The notes under the pieces are model-generated. The model did not search any database. It was not told where the DNA came from and saw only the letters and a list, made by a program, of their open reading frames with translations. Shown piece by piece: positions 6,567-12,479 of a stretch of DNA of 17,205 bases (positions are counted from its first letter, which is position 1; every line of letters begins with the position of its first letter). This stretch comes from CAYLMG01 sp964493425 (lineage in GTDB: Bacteria; Planctomycetota; Phycisphaerae; Sedimentisphaerales; Anaerobacaceae): positions 1 through 17,205 of the forward strand of contig CAZBMW010000035.1 of NCBI GenBank assembly GCA_964493425.1, in the 5' to 3' direction. Made by a program: the position numbers and the translations under genes.

Positions 6567-7937
6567 TTATTCATTACAATCGCTCAGCCAGTATTCTGTA
6601 AAAATATCAAGGTCTACATGGTGAACTCTTCCGTCTTTGTTGATATCTCCCGTCAAATCCGGACTTATTTTGAGCCAATCCAATGCAAGTATTGCATAGT
6701 CTGTAAAATTTACCTTGCCTTCTCCATTAATATTAGCCGCACGACATTCCGCGAAGCACGGCCGTAAATTAAAAGGATTAAGTCTTACTTCATTAAAGTA
6801 ATACCATGCCACACTTGCTACATAGTTGTATCGATAATTCTCAGGCCAACGGATAATGTTTGGATCTTGACAACTAAATGAATGAACTAATCCACCGTTG
6901 GCATCAGCAGTTTTTCCCATCTCGTTATGAAAGTCAATACCGTTTGGATCATCCCCAATATCGAAAAACGCAGCAGCGACGGATTCTGTTACATCGACTC
7001 GGACACAATCATATTGTTCGTTTGATTCTGATTTGAATCCATTAACGTCTTCAATGATACTGTTAAAATCACAAGTCGTTTGCAAATAAGAATCCAAAAG
7101 CCAGTTTAGAGATTCGTAGAACCTCTCTCCATCCGGCCCTAACGGCCCTAGAGAAAGGACTCCCCAACTCTGGCAGTCCGTGGTGAGTACGCCATCATTA
7201 TAACCTCGGCAGAAAACACTCGTATTCTTGTTGCAGTTCGACCCCGCTGTAGGAGCCCACATCTCTCTTCGCAAGTAGTCCATAATTAAACTTGCCTTGT
7301 ACAAGTACGAGTCGTTGGCATCCAGCATCCCCCGCCAGTAATATGCCGAATATGCATCAATGTTATGTTCCGTACTAATAGCATTGGGTATATCACAGTT
7401 TTCGCAGTATCTTAATGAACCGTATCGAGCATCATTCTGATCATCAGTATTCATCATCGTGTCCATCCAACCTAATGCACGATTTGCCATATTCGCATAA
7501 TTTGGGTCTCCTGTTCTGCACTCATAAAAGTTAACTGCTATCACCATCCACGTAATAGGGCCTGTAATGTACTGCCAACACCCTGCATAGCCGAAATTCG
7601 GGGCATTGTAACATTCAAACCATGCTCCATTTGGGTCATCGCGTTGCAAAGATTCCATTACATCTAAAACATCCCTTGCTCTTTCAACTTCACCCGCCGC
7701 AGTAAATGCTATTATCGCAAGTGCTTGGTCGTGTATCCAGGCTTTGGTATCACCGTTATTTTCATAAGACTCTAACAATCCTGTTGAGTGTAAATCCTGC
7801 ATGCTGATAAGCCAATTTATCTGTGCTTGCCCGGGACAATTACCGTCAGAACAACCCAAAACCAACCTGCTTTGCACAAATGGTAGACCCAAAACCAGCA
7901 ATAAGATACAGAAACAACTTGATTTCCCACGTCTCAT
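6567..7937 (-). CDS. Secreted protein with (alpha/alpha) toroid-like domain and C-terminal dockerin
   Basis: From ATG at 7937 the protein has 456 residues: MRRGK, a hydrophobic stretch CFCILLLVLGLPFV, then a long domain and a C-terminal dockerin-like pair (INGEGKVNFTDYAILALDWL and INKDGRVHHVDLDIFTEYWL, both with full acidic loops). A sequence VLGC near residue 28 could be a lipobox. The central part has repeated helical motifs (AWIHDQALAIIAFTAAGEVE, WMVIAVNFYE, YYWRGMLDA, VASVAWYYFNE) reminiscent of six-hairpin glycosidase-type toroids, so a carbohydrate-active role is plausible but no catalytic residue can be named. An upstream ATG at 7946 is also possible; the ATG at 8045 is excluded because it lies upstream of a TATAAT box. 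Dockerins usually tether enzymes to cohesin-bearing partners; no cohesin is seen here. Confidence 0.75.
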   Translation of the reverse strand: MRRGKSSCFCILLLVLGLPFVQSRLVLGCSDGNCPGQAQINWLISMQDLHSTGLLESYENNGDTKAWIHDQALAIIAFTAAGEVERARDVLDVMESLQRDDPNGAWFECYNAPNFGYAGCWQYITGPITWMVIAVNFYECRTGDPNYANMANRALGWMDTMMNTDDQNDARYGSLRYCENCDIPNAISTEHNIDAYSAYYWRGMLDANDSYLYKASLIMDYLRREMWAPTAGSNCNKNTSVFCRGYNDGVLTTDCQSWGVLSLGPLGPDGERFYESLNWLLDSYLQTTCDFNSIIEDVNGFKSESNEQYDCVRVDVTESVAAAFFDIGDDPNGIDFHNEMGKTADANGGLVHSFSCQDPNIIRWPENYRYNYVASVAWYYFNEVRLNPFNLRPCFAECRAANINGEGKVNFTDYAILALDWLKISPDLTGDINKDGRVHHVDLDIFTEYWLSDCNE

Positions 7938-8025
7938 TTTTTGCATCTCTATAAAGTTATTTCTTTTTGTTGCGCTAATTTTCCCTTTATCACAGATGTC
8001 AGCCCCCGCTATTAGCTGGCTTACT

Positions 8026-8053
8026 ATTATAACTATTTGCGACATAGTTGCAA
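8026..8053 (-). promoter_or_regulatory. Sigma-70 promoter for the dockerin gene
   Basis: On the minus strand TTGCAA (8053-8048), a 16-nt spacer and a perfect TATAAT (8031-8026) precede the gene at 7937 with a leader of about 80 nt. This also fixes the start codon downstream of 8026. Confidence 0.75.
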
Positions 8054-8130
8054 TACTATATTTTAAGCGATTGTTTCTTTTTCAGATTGTAATATTTTAT
8101 TAAAAAACGCATAAAATATTAAAAAAGCTC

Positions 8131-8160
8131 TTGACGATAACTTATTGTTGTCGATATAGT
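8131..8160 (+). promoter_or_regulatory. Sigma-70-like promoter of ncRNA copy 1
   Basis: TTGACG (8131-8136), an 18-nt spacer, then TATAGT (8155-8160). The same arrangement recurs at copy 2, including the run of A and CTCTTG around the -35 and TCGATATAGTAA at the -10. Predicted start near 8167. Confidence 0.75.
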
Positions 8161-8499
8161 AAATGAAAATATAGTTATAAAGAGAAACCCGCTTTGAGCG
8201 GGTAAAGTACTGAGATTTCAGGCGTTTCAACGCGAATCGCGAGTATGTACGTGAAGGAACGTTTGGAAGGCTCGGTGCTCTTTGTTTCTACGCAGAGAGC
8301 ACCGTTGCTTTTAGCTCGTTAAGCTAAAAGCAGCGGTCAACACACTCATTGCTATAGAAAGGGCATCGTTCGCTTTCGCGTCCTTCAAGGGCTCTCGCGG
8401 GCCTGCGTTGAGCGTGATTGCGGCGGTGCTCTTTTTTACTGGCGAAGCCAATAAAAAAAGTCCCTCGCATCTCGTTATTCGTATCTCGAATAAAATGTG

Positions 8500-8572
8500 A
8501 AAGGATATAGAACACAGGAGACGGATGACAGAAGGCAGATGACAGTGTTAAACAGTGAAATCAGTGATTAAG
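8500..8572 (+). repeat. Extra segment in ncRNA copy 1 containing GACAG word repeats
   Basis: Copy 1 has about 60-70 nt here that copy 2 lacks. The segment contains GGATGACAGAAGGCAGATGA and further CAGTG words (CAGTGTTAAACAGTG, AATCAGTG), resembling the other word-like intergenic repeats of this genome. It may have been inserted into copy 1 after the duplication, or lost from copy 2. Confidence 0.55.
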
Positions 8573-8650
8573 AAATCCTCGGTGATGCCGCCCGGCAGCT
8601 TGTATCCCCCCGGCGGGCCCGGGCGGCTGTTATTATGCAGGGTGTGGAGA

Positions 8651-8720
8651 CTGTTCGGCCTGACGGCTTGTTACCCTCGGAGCCGGTGTTTAATACACTT
8701 GAGGCCGAACAGCTCTTTTT
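8651..8720 (+). terminator. Long-stem branched terminator of ncRNA copy 1
   Basis: CTGTTCGGCCT (8651-8661) pairs perfectly with AGGCCGAACAG (8702-8712), followed by CTC and five T. Two small hairpins (CGGCT/AGCCG and GTGT/ACAC) sit inside, so the closing stem caps a three-way junction. Copy 2 has the same stem. Confidence 0.7.
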
Positions 8721-8990
8721 ATATGTAATTTCGTGATTGAAAATCAATAAAAAAGCTGCGGTAAAACGGCAGGGGAAATATAAAAAGAAAATCCCCGGAT
8801 AAATTCATAAAAGAAACCCCGCAAAAAAAAGAGAACCCCCTAAAAAATTATGGGGCTATATAAAAAAAACGATACCCTCAACATAAAGTTGGGGGCTAAA
8901 CGAAAAGGAAAACCCACGAATAGATTCGTGGGTTAAATATTTTTTAAAAACAACCTCAACACAGTTGTAATCCCGTTATCCTGTCAAAAA
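8721..8990 (+). other. Hairpin-rich spacer with repeated CCC-GGG stems ending in TAA
   Basis: After the terminator come TGATT-GAA-AATCA and CTGC/GCAG hairpins (8734-8774), both also present in copy 2. Then three C/G stems in an A-rich background: CCCC/GGGG (8837-8840, 8852-8855, then CTA), CCCTCAAC/GTTGGGGG (8875-8895, then CTAAA) and AACCCACGAA/TTCGTGGGTT (8911-8934, then AAAT). The middle one has a weaker counterpart in copy 2 (about 9628-9652). Each resembles the first hairpin of the RNA unit (ACCCGCT/AGCGGGT followed by AAAG). No gene is present. Confidence 0.5.
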
Positions 8991-9032
8991 ATTTTTTTAC
9001 AGTTTTTGCGGTGAAAATTCTTAAAAAAACTC

Positions 9033-9061
9033 TTGCAGTAACTTCTCTTTGTCGATATAGT
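9033..9061 (+). promoter_or_regulatory. Sigma-70-like promoter of ncRNA copy 2
   Basis: TTGCAG (9033-9038), a 17-nt spacer, then TATAGT (9056-9061). The -10 region is identical to copy 1 while the spacer has changed in sequence and by one base in length, so the elements rather than the whole block appear to be kept. Confidence 0.7.
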
Positions 9062-9067
9062 AACTGG

Positions 9068-9560
9068 AAATATAGTTACAAGAAAGAAACCCGCTTTGAG
9101 CGGGTGAAGTACTGAGATTTCAGACGTTTTGTCGCAAACCGCGATTTGGAACTTTGGGAAGCGTTTGGAAGGCTCGGTGCTCTTTGTTCCTACACAGAGA
9201 GCACCGCCAGCTTTTGGCTTCTGCTCTTTAGGCCAAAGGAGGCGGTCAGCACACTCATTGCAATAAAAAGGGCATCGTTTGCTTTCATGTTCCCGGGGGC
9301 TCTCGCGGGCCTGCGACAAGCGTGATTGCGGCGGTGCCCTTTTTTATTGGCGAAGCCAATAAAAAAAGTCGCTCGCATCTCGTTATCCGTATCTCGAATA
9401 AAGTGAATGAAAAGATCCTCGGCGAGGCCGCCCGGCAGCTTGTATCCCCCCGGCGGGCCCGGGCGGCTATCGCTATGCAATGTGAGGAGCCTGTTCGGCC
9501 TGACGGCTTGTTTCCCTCGGAGCCGGTGTTTAATACACTTGAGGCCGAACAGCTCTTTTT
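9068..9560 (+). ncRNA. Candidate large structured RNA, copy 2 (about 490 nt)
   Basis: It has the same promoter, hairpin order and terminator as copy 1. The informative differences are inside stems. The third hairpin is CTTTTGGC (9211-9218) with GCCAAAGG (9232-9239), a different sequence and loop from copy 1 but again fully paired with one G-U. In the GGGCATCG stem (9270-9277 with 9332-9339) a G-U of copy 1 is G-C here. The TGGC-GAA-GCCA hairpin (about 9340-9367) is perfect here, with a mismatch in copy 1. The GC-rich stem at about 9427-9467 is unchanged. Minus-strand frames at 8984-9635 only trace the repeat and lack ribosome binding sites. Confidence 0.65.
9491..9560 (+). terminator. Long-stem branched terminator of ncRNA copy 2
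   Basis: CTGTTCGGCCT (9491-9501) pairs with AGGCCGAACAG (9542-9552), then CTC and five T. The segment differs from copy 1 by a single base between the arms. Confidence 0.7.
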
Positions 9561-9662
9561 GTATGTAATTTCGTGGTTGAGAATCAACAAAAAAACTTGC
9601 GGTAAAACCGCAATTTGAAAAGACAAAACCCCCAATGTAAAGTTAGGTACTAAATATTTTCT

Positions 9663-9745
9663 GCATTCCCGCTCCCCGCCTTCGCGAGGACAAGTTTCAC
9701 GGGAATGACAAATAAAAAATCCGTGTCAATCCGCGAAATCCGCGG
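9663..9745. repeat. Dispersed intergenic repeats: GCATTCCCG hairpin and CCGCG words
   Basis: CATTCCCG (about 9664-9671) pairs with CGGGAATG (about 9702-9709) around a GC-rich centre CTCCCCGCCTTCGCGAGG. It is followed by AATCCGTGTCAATCCGCG and AAATCCGCGGTT. Both belong to types of short repeats that recur between genes in many environmental bacterial genomes. The second element overlaps the end of the adjacent minus-strand gene. Confidence 0.6.
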
Positions 9746-10825
9746 TTACTTCTTTGCTTTTTTCTCTTTTTTGGGCTTTTTGGGTTTTGGTTTTTTGGGT
9801 GCTTTTGGTTTCGCTTTCTTTTTCGGCTTGGCGGCTGAGCCGCTCATCATAGCTGCTACACCGATTATCAAAACGCCGACGACAGCGGCAGCGGCCATAA
9901 TGTACCATATCATATGTATGCCGTATGGGCCGCTCTTAAGCACCTGCTGCAGCGCTGCCGGCACAGTGTCGTTGAAACCCAAAATTGCCATTATGACTGT
10001 GTACAAAACTACCAGAAGCGGAATTATCAGGATTATTCCGAAGGCATTGCTCATAGTATCCGGCGGTGCTTCGGCCGCCATCGGCATTATCGCAGCTGCC
10101 GCCATAGGGGCTTGTGCCTCTTCTGCCATCATTTCCTCTGCTGCTGCTTCCATTTCCGGTGCCGTCGCCGCGACCGGCGTTTCAGCTTCACCCTCTGAAG
10201 TGTAAATCTCATCCAGGATACCGCCCAGTGAGGTGTCATCTGCCTGAAGCGATACGTCCAGCAGTCCGCCGCTGCCGAATGTATCCAGGCTTAAATCCTC
10301 TTCTCCTTCTGCCAGCGGTATACCTGTTTTTCCTTCGCTGGTGTCTATCATCAGCTCTTCCAGGTTATCAACGTCTGTACCTTTTGCATCGAGACCTGTT
10401 TCTTCCCCGATGATTGCCGTGTCGGAGCTTATCACGTCTGCCTGTTTACCGGTGTCCTCAGCCAAGCTGATACTTTCCTCTTCGGCCTCAGGCTTTGCTG
10501 GTTCTTCGGCCTCAGGCTTTGCTTCTTCCGTCTCGAACGACTTTTCGTCGATTTTGCCTTCCTCTACCTCAGGTTCCAGGCTGACTTCTTCAGGTTCTGC
10601 TTGCACCTCTGCCGGCTTTGTCTCCGCCGGCTCAATCTCAATCTGCTCTGTCGGTATAATTGTTGTCTCCGACATTAAAGACTCGACTTCTTCTGTCTTG
10701 AAAAGCACGTTGTCGCCGTCTCGAAACTCTCGCAGTTTGCCAGTTTTGACGAGCTCATTTATTTCTTGTTCTGTCTTATTGAGCTTTTGGGCGACATCTT
10801 GTAATGAATAAAACATACCCGCCAT
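9746..10825 (-). CDS. HTH domain, acidic linker, two membrane helices and Lys/Pro-rich tail
   Basis: A 359-residue protein of unknown function. Residues 5-52 form an excisionase/MerR-like helix-turn-helix (YSLQDVAQKLNKTEQEINEL, then LREFRDGDNVLFKTEEVESL). Residues 53-258 are a strongly acidic, low-complexity linker rich in Glu, Pro and Ala. Two hydrophobic helices follow (about 261-283 and 302-327), and the end (332-359) is almost all Lys, Pro and Ala. The Lys tail would stay in the cytosol and could bind nucleic acid or phospholipid. In the linker a 24-bp tandem duplication (10479-10499 and 10503-10523) encodes repeated AKPEAEE. Start at 10825 has GGAGG 10 nt upstream. It faces the two candidate RNAs on the opposite strand. 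The design suggests a membrane-anchored DNA-binding or scaffold protein; that is inference. Confidence 0.85.
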   Translation of the reverse strand: MAGMFYSLQDVAQKLNKTEQEINELVKTGKLREFRDGDNVLFKTEEVESLMSETTIIPTEQIEIEPAETKPAEVQAEPEEVSLEPEVEEGKIDEKSFETEEAKPEAEEPAKPEAEEESISLAEDTGKQADVISSDTAIIGEETGLDAKGTDVDNLEELMIDTSEGKTGIPLAEGEEDLSLDTFGSGGLLDVSLQADDTSLGGILDEIYTSEGEAETPVAATAPEMEAAAEEMMAEEAQAPMAAAAIMPMAAEAPPDTMSNAFGIILIIPLLVVLYTVIMAILGFNDTVPAALQQVLKSGPYGIHMIWYIMAAAAVVGVLIIGVAAMMSGSAAKPKKKAKPKAPKKPKPKKPKKEKKAKK

Positions 10826-10894
10826 AATATTAAGCCCTCCTGCAGGCTATTTGTCTGCTATTATTATTTTTTCAAACATGTTTTTATAATAAAA

Positions 10895-10923
10895 ATTATA
10901 CTTTAGTACGAGGCGTTTTGCAA
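10895..10923 (-). promoter_or_regulatory. Sigma-70 promoter of the HTH membrane protein
   Basis: On the minus strand TTGCAA (10923-10918), 17 nt, perfect TATAAT (10900-10895), about 70 nt before the start codon at 10825. Confidence 0.8.
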
Positions 10924-11007
10924 GCCATTTTTTGCTGTCTTTCGAAACATAGCTTCTCTGAGCCGCCTCTGTAACCGGCTTTTCTATTAAACATCGGCAG
11001 GATTTTA

Positions 11008-11036
11008 TTGCATATGTGATTATTTTTCGGTAGAAT
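11008..11036 (+). promoter_or_regulatory. Sigma-70 promoter for tRNA-Pro
   Basis: TTGCAT (11008-11013), 17-nt spacer, TAGAAT (11031-11036), placing the transcript start about 20 nt before the tRNA. The -10 TAGAAT is also used by the candidate small RNA at 16641. Confidence 0.65.
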
Positions 11037-11062
11037 CCGCAGCTTGAGCGGCTTTTTTTATA

Positions 11063-11138
11063 CGGGGTGTAGCTCAGCTTGGCTTAGAGCGCCTGCTTTG
11101 GGAGCAGGAGGCCGCTGGTTCGAATCCAGTCACCCCGA
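11063..11138 (+). tRNA. tRNA-Pro (anticodon UGG)
   Basis: A complete cloverleaf of 76 nt: acceptor CGGGGTG (11063-11069) pairs with CACCCCG (11131-11137), discriminator A11138, D-arm with AGCTCAGCTTGG, anticodon stem CCTGC/GCAGG with loop TTTGGGA, and T-arm CTGGTTCGAATCCAG. The 3' CCA is not encoded. Confidence 0.97.
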
Positions 11139-11179
11139 TTTCCTGCCATTTTGGTTTAGGGTTGGCTCAATTTTTTTTC

Positions 11180-11207
11180 TTGACATATCCGGCTGGGAAG
11201 CTAAATT
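11180..11207 (+). promoter_or_regulatory. Sigma-70 promoter for dprA
   Basis: A perfect TTGACA (11180-11185), 16-nt spacer and TAAATT (11202-11207) lie between the tRNA and the GTG start at 11236. The predicted leader of about 22 nt supports that start codon. Confidence 0.65.
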
Positions 11208-11235
11208 TCGGGCACGTTTTGTTGCGAGATTTATT

Positions 11236-12420
11236 GTGGCTGAAATTCCTCCAAATTCTGCTGACATTGAAAACTGGCTAAGGCTAATCCGCGCCGACGG
11301 CGTCGGCCCGGTGACATTCGTAAAACTTCTCAATCATTTCGGCTCAGCCGACAAAGCCCTTGGTGCTTCGGCAAAACAGCTTGAGCAAATCGACGGCATC
11401 GGGGTGAAAACCGCTAAAACGATTGCCGCCGGCCGTCATAAATTCGATGCAAAAGCAGAACTGAACCTCGCTGCCAGACTCGGCGTCTGGATAATCAGCC
11501 TTCGAGACAGTCGCTATCCGATACTTTTAAAGAAGATTTACGACCCGCCGCCGGTGCTCTATGTAAGGGGGAGCCTGACAAAATCCGACAATTTAGCTAT
11601 TTCGATTGTCGGTTCGAGACTCTGCAGCGCTTACGGCCGCGAGCAGGCTGCGAGGTTTGCTCATCTGCTCGCTTCTGCCGGTTTTACAATTTGTTCCGGT
11701 ATGGCCAGGGGAATCGACAGTGACGCGCACTACGGAGCACTCTCAGCCAGCGGACGCACAATTGCCGTCCAGGGCTGCGGCCTGGCGCGCATATTTCCGC
11801 CGGGAAATAAAAAGCTTTTCGGCCGCATAGCCGAGTCGGGCGCCTGCATTAGTGAGTTGCCTTTGCAGTTCGAGCCGAGAAGTGAAAATTTCCCCGTCCG
11901 CAACCGGATAATAGCCGGCCTTGCCCTTGGTACCATAGTGGTTGAGGCTGGTTTTAATTCGGGGGCGCTGATTACTGCGAAATACGCAATCGATTACAAC
12001 AGAGACGTTTTAGCTGTGCCCGGCAAAATAGATTCACCGTTGAGCAGAGGTACACACCAGTTAATAAAAGAGGGTGCAAAACTGATAGAGTCGGTGACAG
12101 ATATTACTGAGGCCCTGGGCTATGTCGGCAGGCAGCTCTCAGAGCATACAACAGCAGCGGCTGAAAGAGCATCTGAAAAAATTGAGCCAAATTTATTTGG
12201 CATCGGGCAATTGAATCTCAGCACTACTGAAAAAGCAGTTTACCATTGTCTTAATGACGAGCCGTTACATATAGAGCAGATAATCGCACAGACAGGTTTG
12301 CACGCAGCACATATCAATTCATCACTTATCTCACTTCAGCTTAAAGGCGTAATAAGACAGCAACCCGGCAGCTTCTTTCTAAGAAGACAAGCTGCACAAA
12401 AAAACTGTACAAGTGATTAA
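11236..12420 (+). CDS. dprA: DNA-processing protein DprA
   Basis: DprA (Smf) binds incoming single-stranded DNA and loads RecA during natural transformation; many non-competent bacteria keep it. From GTG at 11236 the protein has 394 residues, near the family norm. An N-terminal helix-hairpin-helix region (LRLIRADGVGPVTFVKLLNH and IDGIGVKTAKTI) spans about 13-65. The Rossmann-like DprA core (about 85-295) includes SIVGSRLCSAYGREQAARF, CSGMARGIDSDAH, FPVRNRIIAGLA, VVEAGFNSGALITAKYA and VLAVPG. A winged-helix DprA C-terminal domain (about 330-385) follows. The reading frame stays open upstream to 11044 only because it runs through the tRNA gene. GAGA lies 6 nt before the GTG, and a good promoter lies upstream. 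It has a UGG tRNA-Pro directly upstream and a convergent gene downstream. Confidence 0.95.
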   Translation: MAEIPPNSADIENWLRLIRADGVGPVTFVKLLNHFGSADKALGASAKQLEQIDGIGVKTAKTIAAGRHKFDAKAELNLAARLGVWIISLRDSRYPILLKKIYDPPPVLYVRGSLTKSDNLAISIVGSRLCSAYGREQAARFAHLLASAGFTICSGMARGIDSDAHYGALSASGRTIAVQGCGLARIFPPGNKKLFGRIAESGACISELPLQFEPRSENFPVRNRIIAGLALGTIVVEAGFNSGALITAKYAIDYNRDVLAVPGKIDSPLSRGTHQLIKEGAKLIESVTDITEALGYVGRQLSEHTTAAAERASEKIEPNLFGIGQLNLSTTEKAVYHCLNDEPLHIEQIIAQTGLHAAHINSSLISLQLKGVIRQQPGSFFLRRQAAQKNCTSD

Positions 12421-12479
12421 CTCTCAGCCCATAAGTTCTTGTTAACGACCAAAAACCCAAAACGCAATTCTCTGATGGT

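Larger units (their letters stand above)
8167..8720 (+). ncRNA. Candidate large structured RNA, copy 1 (about 550 nt)
   Basis: Bounded by a sigma-70-like promoter and a long-stem terminator, with no translated frame supported inside. Hairpins in order: ACCCGCT/AGCGGGT (8187-8203); CGGTGCTCTTTG with CAGAGAGCACCG (8273-8304), 12 pairs; TGCTTTTAGCT with AGCTAAAAGCA (8306-8316, 8322-8332), 11 perfect pairs; GGGCATCG with CGGTGCTC (8361-8368, 8424-8431); a TGGC-GAA-GCCA hairpin extended by T/A runs (about 8432-8459); TTATTCG/CGAATAA (about 8475-8493); GCCGCCCGG with CCGGGCGGC (about 8587-8627); and the terminator. Nearly every segment is in a helix, which is unusual for spacer DNA. I cannot match it to tmRNA, RNase P, 6S, SRP RNA, group I/II introns or, from memory, OLE, GOLLD, ROOL or HEARO. 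Non-mobile duplicated RNA is my reading; a non-autonomous element is the alternative. Confidence 0.65.
8121..9655 (+). repeat. Two tandem diverged copies of a 0.6-0.8-kb non-coding unit
   Basis: Copy 1 covers about 8121-8902 and copy 2 about 9022-9655. They share, in order: the promoter, an ACCCGCT/AGCGGGT hairpin, GTACTGAGATTTCAG, a CGGTGCTCT stem, AACACACTCATTG or CAGCACACTCATTG, GGCTCTCGCGGGCCTGCG, GTGATTGCGGCGGTGC, a TGGC-GAA-GCCA hairpin, a GC-rich stem, the terminator and two further hairpins. From 8581-8720 against 9421-9560 I count 11 differences in 140 nt; the 5' halves are more diverged. The offset changes from 901 bp at the promoter to 840 bp at the terminator, mainly because of an extra segment in copy 1 at about 8500-8572. 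Confidence 0.92.

Noticed and set aside
8821..8940. CRISPR-like array
   Set aside because: The hairpins differ in sequence and spacing; there are no identical direct repeats with unique spacers and no cas genes.
8324..9635. Several 60-116-residue frames across the tandem unit, both strands
   Set aside because: The two copies do not keep a common frame (indels break it), substitutions keep stems rather than codons, and no ribosome binding sites are seen.
8121..9655. Insertion sequence or retroelement
   Set aside because: No transposase or reverse transcriptase frame, no terminal inverted repeats or target duplications seen at the unit ends; a non-autonomous element remains possible but is less supported than an RNA.
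11037..11059. Terminator or attenuator ahead of tRNA-Pro
   Set aside because: CCGC/GCGG followed by T7 looks like one, but the predicted transcript start falls between the arms, and the stem is only four pairs.
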